From: JAQWQB01 sp047636995
GTDB lineage: Bacteria; Bacteroidota; Bacteroidia; Flavobacteriales_D; Sanyastnellaceae
Direction of reading: 5' to 3'
DNA length: 5,050 nt
Assembly: GCA_047636995.1 (NCBI GenBank)
Contig: JBLIGQ010000080.1
Coordinates: 1-5,050 of the forward strand
The notes below the pieces were generated by a model. That model ran no database searches. It was given only the letters and a program-made list of their open reading frames with translations, and was not told the DNA's origin. The position numbers were made by a program, and so were the translations under genes. This document shows, piece by piece, positions 1 to 5,050 of this stretch (position 1 is the first letter of the stretch; each line of letters opens with the position of its first letter).

Positions 1-3000
1 GCTCCAGGGCCCAATTCGATGATGTAATCTGAGGCCTGAATGAGCGCTTCATTGTGCGAAATTGAAATCACGGTGTTCCCACGATCTCTCAATCGCTTAA
101 GCAAAGTAATCACCTTGTTAGCATGCGTTTCATCTAAACCAGCGCAAGGTTCATCTAAAACCAAAGTTAATCCAATCAAAGGCTGTCCCAATTGATGCGC
201 TAGTCTTATGCGCTGGTATTCTCCACCAGAAAGTGTACTTACTTTTCGGTCCAAAGAGAGGTAATTCAAGTTCAAATCGTTCCCTACTTCAACGGCTTCC
301 AGCAAGCCTTTTCTGAATTGTTGGAATACCTTTTCGAGGTCAGATTGGTCTCTCTTCTTTGCGATCCATTCAGCAAATTTATGCAATCTGAACGCCAACA
401 CATCAGCTATACTTTTACTTTCAATAAGAACACTTAATGAGCTTTTATTCAGTCTTTTACCAAGACATGAATTGCAAGTTGATTCCGACATCAATGCTGT
501 AATTCCGCTAATGTTTTTATTCTCTTTTCGCGCTAAATATTCTTCATTGATGTACGTCGAAATCCCCTTCCAATTACCTGCTATTTCTTCTGTTCCACTT
601 CGGGTTTTCGTTGTAAACGACCATTGCACTTTGAACTGTTCTTCGGCTCCTTCGAACAGCAATTCAAGTTCATTTGCTGAGAGATCGTTCAATGGCTTCT
701 CTAAGTCTACATTGCGGGCTTTAGCCAAGGCTTTCAATAGGGCGAAGAACCTACTGTCTGGCGCTCCATAATAAGCCAAGGTCTTTGAGTGACTAAAAGC
801 TCCGTCCGATGCTGACAGATTCCAATCTGATGCCAATTTATAGCGGTCTGCAGCCAGCACTTCCCCCTTCCCACCGCATTCAGGACAAGCCCCAGCAGTG
901 CTGGTAAAGTTGAACGAAGAAGCAGGAATCATTTTCCCTTCCAGCTCAGCTGAACGTGAAAATAGGAATCGCAGCTTTTCATACACCCCCAAAGATTTCG
1001 CCACCACTTCCCAAGAAGAATTGACGGTATTCTCTCGTGTAATTGCAATGGACGGTCTAATTCCCTTGGCCGAATCAAAATCAGAAGCATTCCCCGTTGG
1101 CACATAATGCCTTTGATAAGCTGACAATCCATTTACAAATCGCTCATTCGCAATGGCATGAAGGGTATCCATTACTAAAGACGTCTTTCCACTCCCCGAT
1201 CTACCAATAACAGAAGTCAGTTTTCCCACCGGAAAAGAAACGTCAATGGATTTTAAATTGTGCGTTCTAACTCCCTTTATTTCAATTGCTTGAGTGCTGG
1301 TCTTTTCAAACGAGTTGCTCTTCGGCTGTGCCAGAATGTGTTGTGCAAATTGACTTTTCTCTGAAAGAAGTAAATCGGAATACAGACCGTCAAACAGTAT
1401 TTCTCCCGAGAGGTCCAATTCTATCACCTTGTTCGCCCACGACATCAGCGTTGCATTGAAATCTATGCAAACAATGCTGTAACCCTTTTCCAAGAGCTTG
1501 TGGAGAGTGACTTTTAAGTAAGTCAAATCAGAAGCGTGCAAACCATTGGTCGGTTCGTCCAGCACAATGACGCCCGACTTCTTATCCATCAAACGTGCTG
1601 CTAGTTTCAAGCGTTGTGCTTCGCCCCCAGAAAGCGTTGAAGAAGACTGTCCGAGCACGAGGTACCCCAAGCCAACCGACTTCAGCATCTGCAAATGTTT
1701 GGCCATTGCGCTCTGTGCTCCAAAAAACACAAGGGCATCATCTGCGGTCAATGCATAGATATCAGCAATGCTCTTCCCGTTCAATTTAACTTTGAGAACC
1801 TCATCTTTAAAACGTTTCCCACTGCACGTTTCACAGGCAAACTCAACGTTTCCTAAATAACTCATGCCCAAGGAAACGACACCGGCACCCAAACAGGTTT
1901 CACACCTTCCTCCGCTTGTGTTGAATGAAAAATGGGTGCGTTTCAATGCGCTAGCTTTGGCTTCAGACGAAGCGGCGAACACATTCCTTAGTACTTCTGA
2001 CAGTCCGGTATAGGTGGCCGGATTGCTTCGAGGTGTTTTCCCTATTGGTCCTCGTGAAATGTGATTGACCTCACCCTTGTATGCTTCAAGCTTATGATTC
2101 ACGAATGAATGCTTCCCACTTCCGTTTAATCCGGTTACAACGGCTAGCGAACCCGGTTCCAATAAAGCGGCGCTTTCTGCTTGCTTCGCTTGAGCTGGAA
2201 TGTTCCGGTTCAGCAAAAGGTCAAGAGTGGCAGAATTGGTCAATTCACTTTTAAGAAAAGAGGCAAAACTGCCGTTGAACAAGACTTCACCGCCATTAGA
2301 GCCTGCTTTAGGACCAATTTCAATGATCCAATCTGCGCTATGAATAAATGAAAGCGCGTGTTCAACAAGGATTACTGAATTGCCTTCAGCCACCAACTGT
2401 TGAAACTTATTGATGAGGACATGCTGAAATTTTGGATGCAGGCCAATGCCAGGCTCGTCAAATACGTACAAGACATTAGAGAGTCCAGAGCGCAATTGAT
2501 TGATCAGTCTTACGCGTTGGATTTCACCTTGCGTTAAGAGAACCGCTTCAGTAGCTAGCGAATGATGTCCTAGCCCTAATCCTGATAACTCTTCCACCAA
2601 ATTTAGAAGCTCATTGATCACCAAGCGCTCTTTCTTGCTCAAATCTATCTTGAGCAGTGCTTGTTGCAGCTTAATCAGAGATAATCCGGCATAAAAATCG
2701 ATGGACTCCCCTTGCCATTTCACTTGCAACGCCTCGGCAGATAATCTTGTCCCCAAGCAGACAGAGCAGGTTGCTGCATCTACAAAACGCAGAATGTTTT
2801 TATTTCGGTCGCGCAATAGAATCTCAGACATGATAGGAATCATGCCGCGATAGAATCCCTTTTCTCTCGGCTTCGCTTTGATGCCCGTCCACTTCAGTCT
2901 TGACGTTTCACTGTGTTTTCCGAAGGGGATTTTGACGCGTTCGCTTCCATAAAGCACCACTTCAATTTGCGGCTGTGTAAGTTCATTCCATGGGATATCT

Positions 3001-3593
3001 ACAGTGAATCCGTGCGCTTCACACACCTCATTCAACGCATCAACGGTCACTTGAGAATACATGGTGTATCCGTTCGGCTGCGTTGGAATTAGCGCTCCAT
3101 CTCTCAGGCTTTTCGCCTCATCAGCAATGAGTTTTTCAATTGAAATGTATTCTTCCAATCCAATTCCTTGGCAATGGCTGCAGGCGCCCTCTTTGGTATT
3201 GAACGAAAAGAGGCTTCGCGTTAGCTTGGTTTCATTCAGATTGGAAACACCAAAACGGGCAAACAGCAAGCGCAGCAAATCATAGGTATCTGAAAGCGTC
3301 CCCAGCGTAGATTTGGAAGACGGATTGCCCGCATGCTGGCTTACGGTGACCACTGGAAACAGTCCTTCTACGGCGTCAGCCTTCACTTCCTTCTTCTTCC
3401 CCCCGTATTTCCGCGCATAGGCAGGAATGTTTTGCAGGAACTCTGTTTTGCCTGCATTTGCAATCACGTCGAACGCCAGCGAAGACTTTCCTGAACCCGA
3501 AACACCCGTGATCACAACCAACTGGTGATGCGGAATCGTCAGATCAATTCCCTTCAAATTATTCGCATGTGCATTTCGAACCGTCAACTGCAT
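1..3593 (-). CDS. Tandem (double) UvrA-family ABC ATPase, C-terminus beyond window
   Basis: This UvrA-family DNA-binding ATPase has 1,197 codons in the window, with no internal stop and no C-terminus. Module I has Walker A GVSGSGKS (30-37), CxxC pairs 138/141 and 276/279, signature LTQGE (353-357), Walker B DE 379/380 and His412. Module II has Walker A GLNGSGKH (488-495), the UvrA hallmark PIGKTPRSNPATYTG (516-530), a zinc finger CX2C-X19-CX2C (564-590), signature LSGGE (654-658), DE 679/680 and Phe712 at the H-loop. Module III restarts a UvrA N-half near 770: Walker A GRSGSGKT (797-804), CxxC 903/906 and 1040/1043, LSGGE (1121-1125), DE 1147/1148 and His1180. Modules I and III are offset by 767-768 residues, so a fourth module and about 1,540 residues in total are expected. 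Canonical UvrA has two modules and about 940 residues. The UvrB-binding insertion is absent, so classical excision repair is doubtful. A role in DNA protection or drug tolerance, as for UvrA2/DrrC-like relatives, is inference. ATG 3593 was chosen because the conserved N-terminus (NNLKGIDLTIP) begins there; an in-frame ATG at 3608 is possible but would include the promoter element. Confidence 0.93.
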   Translation of the reverse strand, partial: MQLTVRNAHANNLKGIDLTIPHHQLVVITGVSGSGKSSLAFDVIANAGKTEFLQNIPAYARKYGGKKKEVKADAVEGLFPVVTVSQHAGNPSSKSTLGTLSDTYDLLRLLFARFGVSNLNETKLTRSLFSFNTKEGACSHCQGIGLEEYISIEKLIADEAKSLRDGALIPTQPNGYTMYSQVTVDALNEVCEAHGFTVDIPWNELTQPQIEVVLYGSERVKIPFGKHSETSRLKWTGIKAKPREKGFYRGMIPIMSEILLRDRNKNILRFVDAATCSVCLGTRLSAEALQVKWQGESIDFYAGLSLIKLQQALLKIDLSKKERLVINELLNLVEELSGLGLGHHSLATEAVLLTQGEIQRVRLINQLRSGLSNVLYVFDEPGIGLHPKFQHVLINKFQQLVAEGNSVILVEHALSFIHSADWIIEIGPKAGSNGGEVLFNGSFASFLKSELTNSATLDLLLNRNIPAQAKQAESAALLEPGSLAVVTGLNGSGKHSFVNHKLEAYKGEVNHISRGPIGKTPRSNPATYTGLSEVLRNVFAASSEAKASALKRTHFSFNTSGGRCETCLGAGVVSLGMSYLGNVEFACETCSGKRFKDEVLKVKLNGKSIADIYALTADDALVFFGAQSAMAKHLQMLKSVGLGYLVLGQSSSTLSGGEAQRLKLAARLMDKKSGVIVLDEPTNGLHASDLTYLKVTLHKLLEKGYSIVCIDFNATLMSWANKVIELDLSGEILFDGLYSDLLLSEKSQFAQHILAQPKSNSFEKTSTQAIEIKGVRTHNLKSIDVSFPVGKLTSVIGRSGSGKTSLVMDTLHAIANERFVNGLSAYQRHYVPTGNASDFDSAKGIRPSIAITRENTVNSSWEVVAKSLGVYEKLRFLFSRSAELEGKMIPASSFNFTSTAGACPECGGKGEVLAADRYKLASDWNLSASDGAFSHSKTLAYYGAPDSRFFALLKALAKARNVDLEKPLNDLSANELELLFEGAEEQFKVQWSFTTKTRSGTEEIAGNWKGISTYINEEYLARKENKNISGITALMSESTCNSCLGKRLNKSSLSVLIESKSIADVLAFRLHKFAEWIAKKRDQSDLEKVFQQFRKGLLEAVEVGNDLNLNYLSLDRKVSTLSGGEYQRIRLAHQLGQPLIGLTLVLDEPCAGLDETHANKVITLLKRLRDRGNTVISISHNEALIQASDYIIELGPG

Positions 3594-3597
3594 ATTG

Positions 3598-3605
3598 CAA
3601 ATGTA
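3598..3605 (-). promoter_or_regulatory. Candidate Bacteroidota -7 element for the UvrA-like gene
   Basis: Read on the minus strand, these bases are TACATTTG, an exact match to the Bacteroidota TAnnTTTG -7 consensus. Only four bases separate the element from the ATG at 3593, so transcription should begin at or very near the start codon and leave almost no leader. No good -33 TTG is seen. A TTTC (plus-strand GAAA, 3629-3632) lies 23 bp upstream and would sit inside the first codons of the divergent glycosyltransferase gene. The assignment rests on consensus and position only. Confidence 0.5.
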
Positions 3606-3611
3606 CATCTC

Positions 3612-3619
3612 TATCTTTG
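3612..3619 (+). promoter_or_regulatory. Candidate Bacteroidota -7 element for the glycosyltransferase
   Basis: The bases TATCTTTG match the TAnnTTTG consensus exactly and lie seven bases before the ATG at 3627. The expected transcription start falls on or just before that ATG, giving a leaderless or near-leaderless mRNA. There is no Shine-Dalgarno sequence, as is usual in this phylum. The -33 region would fall around 3585-3591, inside the 5' end of the divergent UvrA-like gene, where only a weak ACTG (3587-3590) is seen. A TTG at 3595-3597 is 14 bp away, which is too close. Confidence 0.55.
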
Positions 3620-3626
3620 CGCACCT

Positions 3627-4628
3627 ATGAAAGTGAGTATCATCATGGCGGTAAAAGACACCGCTCCTTATTTGCACGCGTGTTTGGATTCTATTATTAA
3701 CCAAACTTACCAAGATTGGGAGCTGATTGCCGTTAATGATCACTCTTCAGATGAGAGTCCGGAAATATTAGCAGAATACGCTGCTAAAGATCCTCGAATC
3801 AAAGTATTTCACAGCAAGCGCAACAAGCTCATTCCAGCTTTGAAAGAAGGTTATGTGCATTGTGAAGGTCCGCTCATGAACCGCATGGACAGCGATGACA
3901 AAATGCCTTCATACAAGCTAGAGGAGATGGTAACCGAGTGGATGAAGTTCGGGAAAGGAACTGTTGTAGCGGGAGGTACAGAGCATTTTGTAGATGAGGG
4001 CGAAGTGGGCGATGGCTTTAGGCGTTATGAGCGCTGGCTCAATGAGGTGGCCAACAGCAATAGCTATTACGATGAGATTTACAAGGAATGTGTGATCCCT
4101 TCGCATTGCTGGCTTTTGCACAAGGAAGACCTTGATGCGGTTGATGGCTTTGAACCAGAGGTGTATCCGGAAGACTATGATTTGTGTTTTCGTTTCTACA
4201 AAAACAACCTCAAGATTCAGGGGATGGCAAGGATTTTTCATTATTGGAGAGACCGGTCAGATCGAATCAGTCGCACGTGGGATGAGTACAAAGACAACCG
4301 TTATTTCGACATGAAATTGCGGTATTTCTATGAATTAGATCGGGATGAAAGTCGTCCGTTAGTGCTTTGGGGCGCTGGGCGAAATGGAAAAGACATGGCG
4401 AAGCTCTTGTTGAAGCGTGAATCTACTTTCCATTGGGTTTGCGACAATGAGCGAAAGATTGGACTTTCCATTTACGATGTGAAGATGCATTCCTTTCAAA
4501 GCATCACTTCGCTTGACAATCCGCAGATCATGATTGTGGTGAGCTCCCCAGACGGACAAATAGAGATCAAGCAGCATTTGAAAGATTGGAATAAGGAGGC
4601 AAGGAAGGATTTTTGGTTTTTCGCTTAG
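3627..4628 (+). CDS. Family 2 glycosyltransferase with C-terminal Rossmann-like domain
   Basis: This 333-residue, apparently cytosolic GT-A fold glycosyltransferase of the GT2 family probably transfers a sugar from a nucleotide-sugar donor during surface polysaccharide or glycolipid synthesis. The family role is established; donor and acceptor cannot be read from the sequence. Visible features are the N-terminal strand KVSIIMAVKD (2-11), NDHSSDES (37-44) in the nucleotide-binding region, the DxD-type metal and donor motif RMDSDD (86-91), the acidic YPEDYDLCFRF stretch (180-190) likely carrying the catalytic base, and HYWRDRSDRIS (205-215). A second region (about 244-333) starts with VLWGAGRNGKDMAKLL, a glycine-rich GxGxxG-like nucleotide-binding loop, followed by CDNERKIG (272-279), as in PglD-N-like domains. 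No signal peptide or membrane segment is apparent. ATG 3627 was chosen because the GT2 domain begins immediately and a -7 promoter element lies just upstream. The in-frame ATG at 3525 would add 34 non-homologous-looking residues and overlap the divergent gene. The gene appears monocistronic. Confidence 0.9.
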   Translation: MKVSIIMAVKDTAPYLHACLDSIINQTYQDWELIAVNDHSSDESPEILAEYAAKDPRIKVFHSKRNKLIPALKEGYVHCEGPLMNRMDSDDKMPSYKLEEMVTEWMKFGKGTVVAGGTEHFVDEGEVGDGFRRYERWLNEVANSNSYYDEIYKECVIPSHCWLLHKEDLDAVDGFEPEVYPEDYDLCFRFYKNNLKIQGMARIFHYWRDRSDRISRTWDEYKDNRYFDMKLRYFYELDRDESRPLVLWGAGRNGKDMAKLLLKRESTFHWVCDNERKIGLSIYDVKMHSFQSITSLDNPQIMIVVSSPDGQIEIKQHLKDWNKEARKDFWFFA

Positions 4629-4933
4629 TTCTCATAACGGTGCGTGAAACGTGTGGCAATGAGGGCATCATGGGACGCTTTACCACGAAAAATTTTCATG
4701 GCTACATTCGGGATAAAGACACTTTGAGGTCAGACATAAACATGTAGTCAGACATGAATGGCTGACCCTACGGTGGATTACTTCCTATTTTGGGCGATAG
4801 ATTATTATCTGCCATTTTGATGGTCATAATTAAAATGAATTATCGGTTCATCATTCAAATCACTCAGTTAGATTTTTTCAATCGCCAAAATTTAACAGCG
4901 CCAAAACACTTCCTTACGTCTACAAAGTTGATG
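4629..4933. other. Intergenic stretch, no supported gene
   Basis: This stretch separates the end of the glycosyltransferase from the fragment entering at the right edge. Every reading frame is short. None has both a plausible start and a recognisable domain. No strong hairpin followed by a T-run was found, so neither convergent gene has a clear intrinsic terminator. The stretch contains the GTCAGACAT repeat cluster (4729-4766) and an 8-base direct repeat CGCCAAAA (4883-4890 and 4899-4906). An imperfect inverted match to the latter lies near 4782-4792 (TTTTGGGCGAT). The right half is distinctly more AT-rich than the flanking genes. Confidence 0.6.
4729..4766. repeat. Short direct/inverted repeat cluster (GTCAGACAT)
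   Basis: GTCAGACAT occurs twice in direct orientation, at 4729-4737 and 4747-4755, with an 18-bp period. The inverted pentamer CTGAC follows at 4762-4766. The second copy can therefore pair as a 5-bp stem (GTCAG/CTGAC, 10-base loop). The first copy, with one preceding G, can pair as GGTCAG/CTGACC over a longer loop. It could be a weak transcript-end structure for the glycosyltransferase, a regulator site, or chance. No T-run follows. Confidence 0.35.
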
Positions 4934-5050
4934 TTAAGGACGTTGTTTTTGTGCCGAACTTCGCTTTGGGGAAAGGGCTAATCTTATTCCTATATAAAGG
5001 TAGAGTCCAAATTGAGAATTGTTGATGCCACAAGATGTGCCTCGCAAGGG
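4934..5050 (-). CDS. Possible C-terminal fragment of SUMF1/FGE-sulfatase-family protein
   Basis: The frame is open from the right edge and ends at a TAA (plus-strand TTA 4934-4936), giving 38 residues with no start in the window. It contains an RGTS near its beginning (residues 3-6 of the fragment) and YIGIRLALSP (19-28), followed by a basic polar tail ending KQRP. Formylglycine-generating enzyme/sulfatase-modifying-factor family proteins, common in Bacteroidota, typically end with RGGSW, then a CR-x-A-x-R stretch, then IGFRLA. The fragment has recognisable ends, but only about 14 residues separate them and the middle CRxAxR motif is missing, so it may be diverged or decayed. The opposite strand is also open here (through 5025), which weakens the call. 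If real, the gene runs leftward and converges with the glycosyltransferase. Confidence 0.35.
   Translation of the reverse strand, partial: PLRGTSCGINNSQFGLYLYIGIRLALSPKRSSAQKQRP

Noticed and set aside
472..3285. Plus-strand ORFs of 64-99 codons at 472, 898, 1546, 1595 and 3061, and a 67-codon minus-strand ORF at 929-1132
   Set aside because: They lie in other frames within the UvrA-like gene, whose frame is continuous and carries conserved motifs throughout. None shows a domain of its own.
3525..3626. Extended N-terminus of the glycosyltransferase from the ATG at 3525
   Set aside because: It would overlap the divergent gene's coding start by about 70 bases and place the TATCTTTG element inside the gene. 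The GT2 domain begins directly at the ATG at 3627.
3918..4577. Minus-strand ORFs at 3918-4241 and 4359-4577 and a plus-strand ORF at 4132-4314
   Set aside because: These are antisense or out-of-frame shadows of the glycosyltransferase, with no motifs or promoter elements of their own.
4625..4699. 24-codon minus-strand ORF (MKIFRGKASHDALIATRFTH...) overlapping the end of the glycosyltransferase
   Set aside because: It is very short, has no promoter-like TAnnTTTG element close upstream and matches no known small protein. An open plus-strand frame also crosses the same bases, so chance is likely.
4790..4981. 63-codon plus-strand ORF starting at ATG 4790
   Set aside because: Its composition is low in information and it has no domain. 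It overlaps the better-supported minus-strand fragment and lies in AT-rich sequence, so it is probably spurious.
4843..5025. Plus-strand open stretch ending at TGA 5023-5025, protein-like in composition (YKVDVKDVVFVPNFALGKG)
   Set aside because: It has no start codon in a plausible position, since the frame is entered after a TAA, and no recognisable family. The antisense reading has a family-like C-terminal motif. It remains a weak alternative.

Overview
The window looks like chromosomal DNA of a Bacteroidota bacterium, perhaps flavobacterial. Both complete gene starts lie just downstream of TAnnTTTG elements, the Bacteroidota -7 promoter consensus. Neither start has a Shine-Dalgarno sequence. 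Base composition is moderate, and the proteins read like those of this phylum. No rRNA, tRNA, CRISPR array or insertion sequence was seen.

Layout. Positions 3593 down to 1 (minus strand) are one uninterrupted reading frame of 1,197 codons that runs off the left edge. It encodes a giant UvrA-family protein. Three ABC ATPase modules are visible, in the order UvrA-I, UvrA-II, UvrA-I', and the module spacing implies a fourth outside the window, so it is a head-to-tail double UvrA. Both UvrA-I-type modules lack the UvrB-binding insertion. The motif changes in modules I and II (GSGKH Walker A, LTQGE signature, Phe for the H-loop His) all fall in one of the two composite ATP sites expected between them. 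The other site is intact.

A 33-bp gap (3594-3626) separates this gene from a divergent one at 3627-4628 (plus). That gene encodes a family-2 glycosyltransferase with a C-terminal Rossmann-like domain. Two TAnnTTTG elements face away from each other in the gap, 6 bp apart and each within a few bases of its start codon. This suggests a compact, mutually occluding divergent promoter with near-leaderless transcripts.

Positions 4629-4933 hold no gene I can support, only a small repeat cluster. Entering from the right edge on the minus strand is a 38-residue C-terminal fragment (5050 to 4934) with a YIGIRLALSP ending. That ending resembles formylglycine-generating enzyme/sulfatase-modifying-factor (SUMF1) family proteins, but the call is tentative. 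If it is real, it converges with the glycosyltransferase.

Nothing indicates that the genes share a pathway: the UvrA-like protein is a DNA-associated ATPase and the glycosyltransferase belongs to surface-glycan metabolism. The main interest is the architecture and asymmetric ATP sites of the double UvrA, and the overlapping divergent promoter.
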